Positions 33,716-40,898 of a stretch of DNA of 40,898 bases are shown one piece after another (positions within the stretch are counted from its first letter, which is position 1; every line of letters starts with the position of its first letter). The translations under genes were made by a program, and so were the position numbers. This DNA comes from a virus: IMG/VR virus record IMGVR_UViG_3300027730_000053, positions 1 through 40,898 of that record. The stretch is one strand, 5' to 3'. The notes under the pieces are model-generated. The model saw only the letters and a list, made by a program, of their open reading frames with translations, was not told the origin of the DNA and made no database searches.

Positions 33716-36241
33716 TCACGAAATATCCACTGTCGGGGTGATGACGTTTTCAATCTCGGTATAGATATCCAAATCTGGATTTTCTGCCTCCAAGGTGATG
33801 AGGAGTGAATAGCGGATCGTCGAATCTGCACGTTTCAATGCCTTACGAGTTTTCCACCAACCACTGACAGGATAGACGATGATGTGCCGCATATCCGCCA
33901 AGTCGGCTGCACGACCTTCCCAGACATTGGAGTGGACGGAGCCTTTGCCAATCATCCCAGGATCAAGCTTCCAGTTGTCCAAAGTGCCCGGGACACCATC
34001 CACCAAATCATCGGTCGTTTTATCAATTTCGGCGACCAGATCCGTCAGCTCCTGGCCTGGGGAACTTACCTTGAAACGAAGCTGACAACCTGCATAACGA
34101 TACGTGGAGGTATAACCACGATTGCCGGGATTTGGCTCGATGAAATACGAGAGGGTCACCCTCATCTGGATCTTTTCAAAGGGATGTGCGAGGAGCTTTT
34201 CTCGTGGCCACGGCAGTGAATGCGTATGCAGCTCATTCATCTGCGGGTCCTTGGAGGCCTGAGGCATGGAACGAAAGGGCTGCATCTCCGCCTGAGAGAT
34301 GAGGGTGGCCCGGGAGCGGGCGCATTCCAGAGCCGCATGGAGCCGTGGAACACCATATCCCACCTTTCGCAGCAAGGCCGATGCAGCCCGCTTGCCCGTG
34401 CCTGTCACGGTGGCGAGCATGGCCGGGGTCCAGCGGGCACTGTGCACCATGAGCCCCCTCACAGTCTCCGGCCAAAAGTCAGGATAGGCCGCATGGATAC
34501 GCGCGGCCATGCGTGCGGCCTGGGCTGTAGCGGGACTGGTGCCCACCAGAGTGCAGAAGGGAGAGGTCTGAAAATCGGCAGCCGTGGAAAGCAGGCTGAG
34601 ATCCGTGGCCTCCCAGGCATTGTGACGCCCCGCATCACACTCGGCATTCCCTCCTTCAAAAACGACATCCGGCTTGTTAGGCCAGTCTGAATTCCAAGTG
34701 CAGCTCGTTGAATTCGTCGGCGACATGCCCCCCTGGGGTGCGAGGACTGACTGAGGCCTTGGTGTTGTCCGGATCTGATCCAGTTGAGTAAAGCTGCCGA
34801 CGGCCAATACGTTCCAGGCCTGGGCAGGCGGATGGGCAGAGTAGCCTTCATTTTCCTCGGGATATCCACGCCATTGATCCATCGGCATGTTGCCGGCAGC
34901 CAGACAGATCAGGCGCGGCTCAGAAAGCAGATCCCCGTCTGAACCGGAAGCAAGAGCATCCAAAGCAGCCGACCAGCTCCCGGGTCTGCCATCCACTCCC
35001 GGCTGTTCGAGACTGGTCGCGATGCACCAGACACGTTTGCGAAATGGCGCTCTTCCTTCCACCAGATAGACGCCACTCTGGGTGAACCCGGCGGCCAGTT
35101 TTTCTTCATCATTTCCAAGATGTGGAGGAGGCACGATCTTGACAGCCTCCAAAACAAAAGGCGCATCCACCTGCCCGGCATGAGGCAGGACCTGCGTGAG
35201 ATCTCCATACAAGCACAGCCCCGCCATCGGTGTGCCATGGCCGGTCAGGCCATGCTCATCAAACGAGCCCCAGGCGTCCTTGATGGCAAGGTTTCGGTCT
35301 TCTGGCAATCGGTCCGCAAGCATAGGATGTCCGCGATTCACCCCCGTATCCATCACACAAAGGGCTACTCTTTCATCCTTCCTGGGATTAGTCAGCGGAG
35401 GTTCGCCTTCCAGTCTCTTATGAAGGTCCTCGGCCCAGGCCATCTGATCCTCGACAGGCAAGGCCTCATAATCCCCTGCAAAATCCCGGCCTAACCGAAT
35501 CTCTGCCAGACAGTTTAAGAGCGGCAAGGAGCGCCGAAAGGCGCTCACTGGTCCTCTGACGGCCAGAATCGTGTGCTCGGGCAGCGTTACCCTTTGCTCG
35601 CCGACACGGAGACCGACTTTGGCGGCTTCACTCTTGAACTGGGTGATGATTTCCTCACGGTTCACACCGATCCCTTCGGCACGCAGCCAGACTTCCCACC
35701 AGCGGTCTGCATCATCTTGCGGCATGGGTTCGATCTCGGTCCAAAGCTGCTCCAGGGCCGCCACCTTCAGCGACTCAATGCTGTCCACCAAACTGTGATA
35801 CGCCGGTTTTTGGAACCGTGAGTCTTTAGTCAGGTAATCATTAAAAATTTGTTCCAACACTGACAGATGCCCGTCTGGCACAAACCAGGTCTGACTCACA
35901 TGCTCCTCCCCGTTTTCCAGCGTGAAAGGCTTTTGGTTGAGCAATTGCAGTTTGTCGCTTCGATCCAGACTTTTCGTCTGTTCGGCAAAGTCGTCCGGCA
36001 CTACGATCTCAATGATCAGTCCTTTGGATCGGATGTAACTCTCCTGCACCTCATCTTGAATGATCTGAGAGTAAGCGGTTTGGATTTGCTGAAGCTCCCC
36101 CTTCAGTTTGGCCCCATGGCCCTCACGATCCTTAGGAGGCACCCGCTTAGGGCGCACACTGCCTTTCGTCGCGTAGCTTTCAGCCCCCCGAAATCGTTCT
36201 TCTAATAAAAAGTGACGAAGGGGATCTGATGCGAGGGCCAT
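33716..36241 (-). CDS. ietS: Subtilisin-like serine protease, IetS-like
   Basis: This is an 841-residue protein. The S8 catalytic triad is visible: Asp298 in VALCVMDTGVNRGHPM, His335 in LTGHGTPMAG and Ser569 in LVGTSPATAQAARMAA. The oxyanion Asn is in CLAAGN (about 451). Residues 1-285 form a non-catalytic N-terminal region and 640-841 a C-terminal beta domain. There is no signal peptide, so it acts in the cytoplasm. It starts 3 nt after the stop of an AAA ATPase gene. An AAA ATPase plus cytoplasmic S8 protease is the composition of the IetAS anti-phage system (Gao et al., 2020), where the ATPase presumably senses infection and the protease acts. Base composition is ordinary for the window. 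Confidence 0.85.
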   Translation of the reverse strand: MALASDPLRHFLLEERFRGAESYATKGSVRPKRVPPKDREGHGAKLKGELQQIQTAYSQIIQDEVQESYIRSKGLIIEIVVPDDFAEQTKSLDRSDKLQLLNQKPFTLENGEEHVSQTWFVPDGHLSVLEQIFNDYLTKDSRFQKPAYHSLVDSIESLKVAALEQLWTEIEPMPQDDADRWWEVWLRAEGIGVNREEIITQFKSEAAKVGLRVGEQRVTLPEHTILAVRGPVSAFRRSLPLLNCLAEIRLGRDFAGDYEALPVEDQMAWAEDLHKRLEGEPPLTNPRKDERVALCVMDTGVNRGHPMLADRLPEDRNLAIKDAWGSFDEHGLTGHGTPMAGLCLYGDLTQVLPHAGQVDAPFVLEAVKIVPPPHLGNDEEKLAAGFTQSGVYLVEGRAPFRKRVWCIATSLEQPGVDGRPGSWSAALDALASGSDGDLLSEPRLICLAAGNMPMDQWRGYPEENEGYSAHPPAQAWNVLAVGSFTQLDQIRTTPRPQSVLAPQGGMSPTNSTSCTWNSDWPNKPDVVFEGGNAECDAGRHNAWEATDLSLLSTAADFQTSPFCTLVGTSPATAQAARMAARIHAAYPDFWPETVRGLMVHSARWTPAMLATVTGTGKRAASALLRKVGYGVPRLHAALECARSRATLISQAEMQPFRSMPQASKDPQMNELHTHSLPWPREKLLAHPFEKIQMRVTLSYFIEPNPGNRGYTSTYRYAGCQLRFKVSSPGQELTDLVAEIDKTTDDLVDGVPGTLDNWKLDPGMIGKGSVHSNVWEGRAADLADMRHIIVYPVSGWWKTRKALKRADSTIRYSLLITLEAENPDLDIYTEIENVITPTVDIS

Positions 36242-36244
36242 GGC

Positions 36245-37306
36245 TTATTGTCGTTTCCGAACTTTAGCCACCGTCTTCTTAGATTTAGGGGTTTTGTTCA
36301 AGTCCTTTTTAATGAAGCTACTCGGAGCTGATGCACGTCTCTCCATCAGCGATCTCAGTAGCAGAGTGGTCGTCACGTTGGGCAGATCCTCAATCAGCCT
36401 CTCCTTCACCGTGTCATCCGCCGCGCGGCAGGATTCGGCCAGACTGAGGCCTTCGGTTGCGGGCAGGATCTGAGTCCAGTCCAGGTCTTCAATGCCTGGC
36501 TGGCCTGCGAGACGGCGTTTCAACACCTCGGCCAGGGCGTCCGGGCTGGGCGGTTCATAGGTGAGCACATCGTCAAAGCGGCGGAACAGGGCGGAGTCGA
36601 GAGACTCGGGATGATTCGAGGCGGCGATGACGAGACTGTGCCCTTTCAGCTGCTCGAGAAAGACGAGGAAGCTGTTCAACACGCGGCGCATCTCCGCCAC
36701 ATCATACTGACCGCCGCGGCTGAGACCTAACGAATCGAATTCATCAAAAAGAAAGACGGCCCGCTGCTGCTCAATGGCGTCGAAGACCAGGCGCAGTTTC
36801 GATGCGGTCTCGCCGAGAAACTTGGTGAACAGGGCATCCAGACGGACGACAAAAAGCGGCAGGCCGAGATCATGCGCCATGGCATGGGCCGTCATCGTCT
36901 TGCCACAGCCGGGCGGGCCTAACAACAAGAGCCGACGCCGGGGCTGAAGGCCATGCTCACGCAGACGGGAAAAGTGCTTTTGCTCGCGGACCACACGCTC
37001 CAGTCGCTGACGCAGGTCATCCGGCAGGACCATGTGTTGAAGCCCGACCAAGGGATCGACCATTTCCAAAAGGCCGGACAATTCGCCATCGGGGCGGCCA
37101 AAGGGGACGGAGTTGCTGCCCTGCTGAAGCGCGGCGGGGCGGATGATCTTGGGGCTGCCCGTGGCCAGTTTCTGGATCTCCTGCGCCACTTTGACATGAC
37201 CTTTCCGCGCCTCGTTCGCTGCCACCTGTAGCATGGCGGTGCGGAAGCGTTCGTCATTCCCCTCCACATGGCTGCGGAAGAGGTCGATGAGTTGTCGGGC
37301 GACCAT
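36245..37306 (-). CDS. ietA: AAA+ ATPase, IetA-like
   Basis: This is a 353-residue protein beginning MVARQLIDLFRSHVEGNDER. Walker A is at residues 130-137 (GPPGCGKT), Walker B at 185-190 (FLFDEF), sensor 1 in VIAASNHPESLD and the arginine finger in ALFRRFDD. The ATPase core is of the FtsH/spastin-like classic AAA type with a small helical lid. The N-terminal 90 residues are helical and probably recognise the trigger. Its stop (36245-36247) lies 3 nt ahead of the protease gene. I choose the ATG at 37306 over one 57 nt upstream, since the family begins MxARQLxxLxxSH. Together with the protease it fits IetAS. Confidence 0.85.
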   Translation of the reverse strand: MVARQLIDLFRSHVEGNDERFRTAMLQVAANEARKGHVKVAQEIQKLATGSPKIIRPAALQQGSNSVPFGRPDGELSGLLEMVDPLVGLQHMVLPDDLRQRLERVVREQKHFSRLREHGLQPRRRLLLLGPPGCGKTMTAHAMAHDLGLPLFVVRLDALFTKFLGETASKLRLVFDAIEQQRAVFLFDEFDSLGLSRGGQYDVAEMRRVLNSFLVFLEQLKGHSLVIAASNHPESLDSALFRRFDDVLTYEPPSPDALAEVLKRRLAGQPGIEDLDWTQILPATEGLSLAESCRAADDTVKERLIEDLPNVTTTLLLRSLMERRASAPSSFIKKDLNKTPKSKKTVAKVRKRQ

Positions 37307-37429
37307 GGATGTGGATACTGAGGTTACGAAGGGGCTTCCAAAGAAGCGCGGCTGGTTTAACACAGCTCCTGCTAATTGCCTAGCTTTGATTAAATAACGC
37401 TTTGGTTTTTATGGTTATTCACAAGCGGG

Positions 37430-37831
37430 TCAGCTTTGTGAAGAAACCGGTTCGGTGAGGGGTGTGGTGGACTCCTCCCCCGCCACAACAATCCCCTGCT
37501 CCTTCGCCTGGCCGGTGCAGCGTTTGCAGCGGCGGGTTTCCTCGGCGGGGTGCCAGAGGCTGGCTTGGGGGATGCGGGCGCTGCAGAGGGCGATGACATC
37601 GGTCTCGCAGACGAGGTGCGCCCAGTCGTGGTGCAGGCTGCGTTTCCACTCCCACTTCGGCGGCGGGGGGATGTAGGTGATGCGGGCGTGCAGGGCCTGG
37701 ATGGCTTCACGCGGACTGGGGCCGCTGGCGGTGTCGCTGCCGAGCCGCGCGTGCCACTCGCGGTCTTCGGCGGCGTAATGCAGCATGACGCCGCTGTTTT
37801 GGGCAAAGAGGAGGAGGTCGGTGGGGTCCAT
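37430..37831 (-). CDS. Small phage-associated protein with Cys/His residues
   Basis: This is a 133-residue protein: MDPTDLLLFAQNSGVMLHYA, then DREWHARL and a C-terminal half with HHDWAHLVCETDVIALCS, LWHPAEETRRCKRC and TGQAKEQGI. The spacing of C-x-x-C (CKRC) and earlier Cys and His residues suggests a single zinc-binding site. The EAIQALHARI segment and aromatic residues resemble small replication-module proteins encoded beside primases in prophages. I do not recognise a named family. It is the first gene after the primase-helicase on this strand, across a 1-kb repeat region. The N-terminal region overlaps the end of a CATTCGT array. Confidence 0.5.
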   Translation of the reverse strand: MDPTDLLLFAQNSGVMLHYAAEDREWHARLGSDTASGPSPREAIQALHARITYIPPPPKWEWKRSLHHDWAHLVCETDVIALCSARIPQASLWHPAEETRRCKRCTGQAKEQGIVVAGEESTTPLTEPVSSQS

Positions 37832-37837
37832 GGGGGA

Positions 37838-37900
37838 AATGACGAATGACGAATGACGAATGACGAATGATCCCGCGTGCGGGAACGAATGACGAAGGGG
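37838..37900. repeat. Heptad array and CCCGCGTGCGGG palindrome, inverted copy
   Basis: On the plus strand this reads ATGACGA heptads (five from 37840), then TGATCCCGCGTGCGGGAACG, then AATGACGAAGG. It is the same element as at 21573-21632 and 23576-23638 but in the opposite orientation. It borders the 5' end of the gene at 37430-37831. Confidence 0.8.
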
Positions 37901-37919
37901 GGAGGGGTGCTGGTTTAGG

Positions 37920-38178
37920 GGTTCGGCGTTCGGCGTTCGGCGTTCGGCGTTCGGCGTTCGGCGTTCAGTGTTCGGTGTTCGGTGTTCGGTGTTCAGCGTT
38001 CAGTGTTCAGTGTTCAGTGTTCAGTGTTCAGTGTTCGGTGTTCAGTGTTCGGTGTTCAGTGTTCGGTGTTCAGTGTTCAGTGTTCAGTGTTCGGTGTTCG
38101 GTGTTCGGTGTTCGGCGTTCAGCGTTCAGCGTTCAGCGTTCAGCGTTCAGCGTTCAGCGTTCGGCGTTCGGCGTTCAG
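37920..38178. repeat. Heptanucleotide minisatellite GTTCRGY, about 37 units
   Basis: About 258 bp consist of 7-base units that vary only at two positions: GTTCGGC, GTTCAGT, GTTCGGT and GTTCAGC. Shorter runs of the same unit occur at 31099-31126 and, degenerate, at 23373-23408. It opens all three forward frames for some distance, giving spurious frames rich in FSVQCSV-like repeats. This belongs to the class of short tandemly repeated repetitive sequences seen in some bacteria. Confidence 0.9.
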
Positions 38179-38525
38179 GGCATAGGACCTAGGGGTCGCA
38201 TGTGTCCTAGGGGACCTATTTCGGGGACCGCAGGGGAGCGGGCGGTGATCCTCCGCCGTCGGCAAGCCTCCCGAAGCGAAAGCGGTGACGAGTCTCCGCA
38301 GTCCATAGGCTGCGCCTGGCATCGGCGTTGGCGGCATGGGTTCCCTTGCTCGATGAGAGGGTGGGTTTGAATGCCACCCTCTCTCTGAAAGAGAGATGCG
38401 CACGCGCGTTGGGTGACTCTGGGAACTCTCCAGGAAACAGGAATGGAGTTTCCCTGGGTGACTCCAGGAGACTTTCCTGAGTTCCTGCGTTCCTGGACTG
38501 GGACGTTGATCCGAGGAGGCACGGC

Positions 38526-38722
38526 AGCGTCCTGGAGTGCGGTGGGAAGCGCTGCAGCGCCACACCGCTCTTGCGGACTGAAGACGACCTACCGACGAAC
38601 GAGGCCGAGCGGAGGAGAGGTTCAAGGAGTCTGCGATAGACCGATGATCCACGACTCCGGCGAAAGCGGTGTCGCCGAAGCCGGTGGCCGCCGGCTTCTC
38701 TGCCACCGCACTCCAGGACGCT
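38526..38722. repeat. Perfect 20-bp inverted repeat in the gene-free stretch 37832-38847
   Basis: The arms AGCGTCCTGGAGTGCGGTGG (38526-38545) and its exact complement (38703-38722) enclose 157 nt. Additional short pairing (GAAGC 38546-38550 with GCTTC 38694-38698) extends the stem. A single arm of the 5755-5945 element lies at 38279-38315, and 38430-38500 has overlapping ACTCCAGGA/TTTCCTGAG repeats. There is no convincing gene in the whole 1-kb spacer. It is probably a chain of non-autonomous elements. Confidence 0.75.
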
Positions 38723-38847
38723 CCGCGTGTGGCGGGGGGCCGGGGTTGATTGTTGCTATGACGGGGTTGGTTCGGAGCCGTGTGCTGACTCCGGGTTGAG
38801 GGTTTCTGTGCGGGGTTCATACTTGGTTAGGGGTTTCAGTTCGGGGT

Positions 38848-40898
38848 TCAAAAGGGATGCCCGTCGATGCCCATCCAGTCTTTGGTTTTGGGATCGTATT
38901 GGAGGAGGCCATATTTGAAGTGCTTGAGCACATCAAAGGCCTTCCGTGCCTCCTCGATGGGGATATCGGCCTGAGAATGCAACCATTCTTCGGCGGCATT
39001 TCGCTCCAGCGGGGGCATTCTGCGGATGAGGGGGCCGTAGCGGTCGGCATAGGAGCCTTCGCGGTGGGTCTTGATGACGAATTTTTGCCCGCCCTGGCTT
39101 TCAAAGTGGCCGCCTTTCCAATACAGGCGCGCGGGCTCCTGCGGCGGATGGGCGCGCAGGGTGAGCTCGAGGTCGAGGTCATGCTCGGGTTCGTCTTCGG
39201 GTTTGTGCTTTTTGTTAGGCGGGGGTGTGGCGGGCGGGGTGAGGGTGACGATGGCATCGGGATCACGGGCCCAGACGCCGCTGCCGCTCATGCGGTCGAT
39301 GGTGGCTTTTTCCTGGCTGTTGCCTTTGGCAAAGTGATGCGAAAAGGCGAGCGCGGCCCCGGTTTCGCGGCAGACCTGTTCCAGTTCGTTGAGGAGGTGG
39401 TTGATGTCACCGGCGGCGTTTTCATCGCGGTCGCCCAGGCCTTTGTAAATGGGGTCCAGGACGACGAGGCTGAAGCCGCCGGTTTTGACGGCTTCGATCA
39501 AAGGGGCGGTGAGCTGGGCGAGGTCGTGGATGCGGCCCCGGAGGTTCCAAAAGGAGAGGGAATCCCCTTTGGTGCCGAGCTGCATCATGCCACGGCTGGT
39601 GGAGATGCGCTCGATCCGCTGCCAGAGCATCCAGTCGGCGAGCTCGAAGTTGACGAAGAGGCATTTGCCCTCGGTGGTCTCATGGCCTAACCAAGAGCGT
39701 CCCAAGGCGACGGCGAGGCAAAGATCCAGCAGGACCCAGCTTTTACGGGCCTTGGAAGGGCCTGCGATGAGCATCTTGCAGCCCATGTTCAGGACGCCGT
39801 GGATGACCTCCGGCGTGGGCTTGGGGTCGAGCTTGGCGAGGTCTTTGAGGGTGAGGAGCGGGGGGAGGGTGGGGAAATCCGAATGACGAATGTCGAATGA
39901 CGAAGGGGGGGCGGCGGGGCTTGGGGCCTGGGGCGGGGGACTTGGAATGAGGCTGGGTGGGGGTGTCGAGGTCGTCTGGCAGAGGGCACCTTCCCCCTCA
40001 CCTAACCTCTCCCCAGGGGGGAGAGGGACGGTCGTTTGGTGTCCGGTGTTGAAGGGCGGAAAGACGTCCTCCCTCGCCCCTTGGGGGAGAGGGCTGGGGT
40101 GAGGGGCGGACGTGGAGTGGGGAATCGAGGTCGTTTGGTAGAGGGTGCCTTCCCCCTCACCTAACCTTTCGCTTCGCGGCTGCGCCACCCCCAAGGGGAG
40201 AGGGACGGTCGTTTGGTCTGCGGTGTTGAAGGGCGGAAAGACGTCCTCCCTCGCCCCTTGGGGGAGAGGGCTGGGGTGAGGGGCGGACGTGGAGTGGGGA
40301 ATCGAGGTCGTTTGGTAAAGGGTGCCTTCCCCCTCACCTAACCTCTCCCCACAGGGGAGAGGGACCAGAGTCTGCTCCGCCACCCACGCGGCCCAGTTCG
40401 CTGCGCCGATGTTGGTGGCTAAAAGCTTCTGCTCACGCGCTTCACCATTCACCACGCGGAGGGCGGTGGGGCAGCGGGAGACGCGGGCGGGGTCGCTGTT
40501 TTTGTCATCGCAATGGAGGAGGCGGAAGAGGTAATCACGGCGGGTTTCCCACTCCTGTTGGTTAGGCGCATCGACCCGGACCCAGGCGTGGATGGATTTC
40601 TTTCCACTGTCCACCAGGACGCTGACGGGGAGGCGGCTGGCCTCGATCCGGGCGCGTTGGTCGGCCCGGCTGCTGCCATCGGCGGGGCCGTCCCATTCGA
40701 CCAGGACGTGTCGATACGCGGCGATGTGGTCGTTGCTGCGGGAGGTGACGCCGGGACGCAGGGGATTGATGCCGATGAAGGCCCCGCCGGGGGTGCCACC
40801 GACGAGCTTGCCGATGTCGCGCATTTTGTTATACCAACGCTCCCACTCGGCGCGGGTTTTGATGATGGCGGCCCCGGGTTTCCAGTCGCCATCCTCAC
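38848..40898 (-). CDS. Phage primase-helicase (AEP-type primase plus RepA-like ATPase), 5' end beyond the window
   Basis: This frame is open to the right edge (the reading frame continues upstream of the ATG at 40824 as DGDWKPGAAIIKTRAEWERW), so the true start lies outside. The N-terminal part has primase-type motifs: VLVEWDGPAD, then SVLVDSGKKSIHAWVRVDAP and VSRCPTALRV. The C-terminal part is a RecA-like ATPase of the RepA/AAA_25 type with Walker A GPSKARKSWVLLDL, Walker B SLVVLDPIYKGLGD and AFSHHFAKGNSQEKA. It would prime and unwind phage DNA. Between the two lies a linker built from in-frame tandem repeats (39972-40366). The stop is TGA at 38848-38850, after GIDGHPF. Confidence 0.85.
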   Translation of the reverse strand, partial: EDGDWKPGAAIIKTRAEWERWYNKMRDIGKLVGGTPGGAFIGINPLRPGVTSRSNDHIAAYRHVLVEWDGPADGSSRADQRARIEASRLPVSVLVDSGKKSIHAWVRVDAPNQQEWETRRDYLFRLLHCDDKNSDPARVSRCPTALRVVNGEAREQKLLATNIGAANWAAWVAEQTLVPLPCGERLGEGEGTLYQTTSIPHSTSAPHPSPLPQGAREDVFPPFNTADQTTVPLPLGVAQPRSERLGEGEGTLYQTTSIPHSTSAPHPSPLPQGAREDVFPPFNTGHQTTVPLPPGERLGEGEGALCQTTSTPPPSLIPSPPPQAPSPAAPPSSFDIRHSDFPTLPPLLTLKDLAKLDPKPTPEVIHGVLNMGCKMLIAGPSKARKSWVLLDLCLAVALGRSWLGHETTEGKCLFVNFELADWMLWQRIERISTSRGMMQLGTKGDSLSFWNLRGRIHDLAQLTAPLIEAVKTGGFSLVVLDPIYKGLGDRDENAAGDINHLLNELEQVCRETGAALAFSHHFAKGNSQEKATIDRMSGSGVWARDPDAIVTLTPPATPPPNKKHKPEDEPEHDLDLELTLRAHPPQEPARLYWKGGHFESQGGQKFVIKTHREGSYADRYGPLIRRMPPLERNAAEEWLHSQADIPIEEARKAFDVLKHFKYGLLQYDPKTKDWMGIDGHPF
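39972..40366. repeat. In-frame tandem repeats in the primase-helicase linker
   Basis: Three units start at TCGTYTGG near 39972, 40131 and 40308, with periods of 159 and 177 nt, both multiples of three. Each contains the palindromic core CCCTCACCTAACCTCTCCCC facing GGGGAGAGGG. The encoded linker repeats TLYQTTSIPHSTSAPHPSPL, then PQGAREDVFPPFNT. Such Pro-rich palindromes are common intergenic elements in this kind of genome and here they have entered a gene without breaking the frame. Confidence 0.85.

Larger units (their letters stand above)
183..40567. repeat. Dispersed heptamer GTTAGGC/GCCTAAC, 29 exact copies
   Basis: Hand scan finds exact copies at 183, 1753, 3268, 5737, 6034, 6766, 8194, 9470, 10955, 11106, 12219, 17555, 19867, 22096, 22391, 23355, 24804, 25073, 25762, 26981, 30388, 30874, 33609, 34676, 35490, 36917, 39214, 39685 and 40561. 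About 15 read GTTAGGC and 14 GCCTAAC on the plus strand. In the GTTAGGC orientation the preceding bases are mostly TTT or TTG (consensus TTKGTTAGGC). They occur in genes of both strands, in all frames and between genes. The function is unknown. Confidence 0.8.

Noticed and set aside
37867-38370. Open frames rich in FSVQCSV-like residues
   Set aside because: They are translations of the GTTCRGY minisatellite; several frames are open at once and there is no gene-like composition.
38140-38820. 226-residue frame on the minus strand in the repeat region
   Set aside because: It is composed of translated palindromic repeats (arms at 38526-38722 and 38279-38315), with no domain and no start context.
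183-40567. GTTAGGC as a Chi or KOPS-type polar signal
   Set aside because: The copies divide almost evenly between strands (15 and 14), and no bias with gene direction was evident.

Overview
The window looks like about 41 kb of a G+C-rich bacterial chromosome holding a prophage of the short-tailed (podovirus, T7-like virion) type. The host is most likely a Verrucomicrobiota member near Prosthecobacter/Verrucomicrobium. That placement is an inference from an ELWxxDGT-repeat secreted protein, heptanucleotide tandem repeats and many small palindromic intergenic elements. No rRNA, tRNA, integrase or lysis gene was seen.

The phage backbone lies on the minus strand and reads from right to left. 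It comprises a primase-helicase running off the right edge (38848-40898), a small orphan protein (37430-37831), small terminase (31330-31806), large terminase (29473-31089), small head genes and portal (20720-24491), scaffold (19708-20613), major capsid protein (11007-11909), a decoration-like protein (10455-10922), tail tube A (9471-10295), tail nozzle B split by an amber codon (6001-9462), and an internal virion module (676-5675).

Cargo sits at several module boundaries. An IetA/IetS-like AAA ATPase plus subtilisin pair (33716-37306) and a Ser-rich protein with a C80-peptidase-like core and an 18-base C tract (32018-33484) lie between primase and terminase. A three-gene ABC-3C operon (26427-29370), a retropepsin-like pair (25146-25846) and an Imm10-like immunity gene (24546-24959) lie between large terminase and the head genes. 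Two large secreted-protein genes (12343-19284) lie between scaffold and capsid, each bordered by related inverted-repeat elements.

The most unusual locus is the left end. The 1298-residue internal virion protein ends, after a long Gly/Ala/Ser linker, in a domain resembling the CdiA tRNase toxin tip. A 157-residue probable immunity gene starts one base after its stop codon, and a second, nearly identical copy of the virion protein's body (bases 1-154 against 2145-2298) starts just beyond that. This is the layout of an orphan toxin-tip cassette, as known for CDI and Rhs loci, but attached to a phage ejection protein.

The non-coding DNA is also dense in signal. The heptamer GTTAGGC/GCCTAAC occurs 29 times by hand count (about 5 expected by chance). 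Heptanucleotide tandem repeats, palindromic elements whose ends supply the stop codons of neighbouring genes, and in-frame repeats inside the primase gene are also present.
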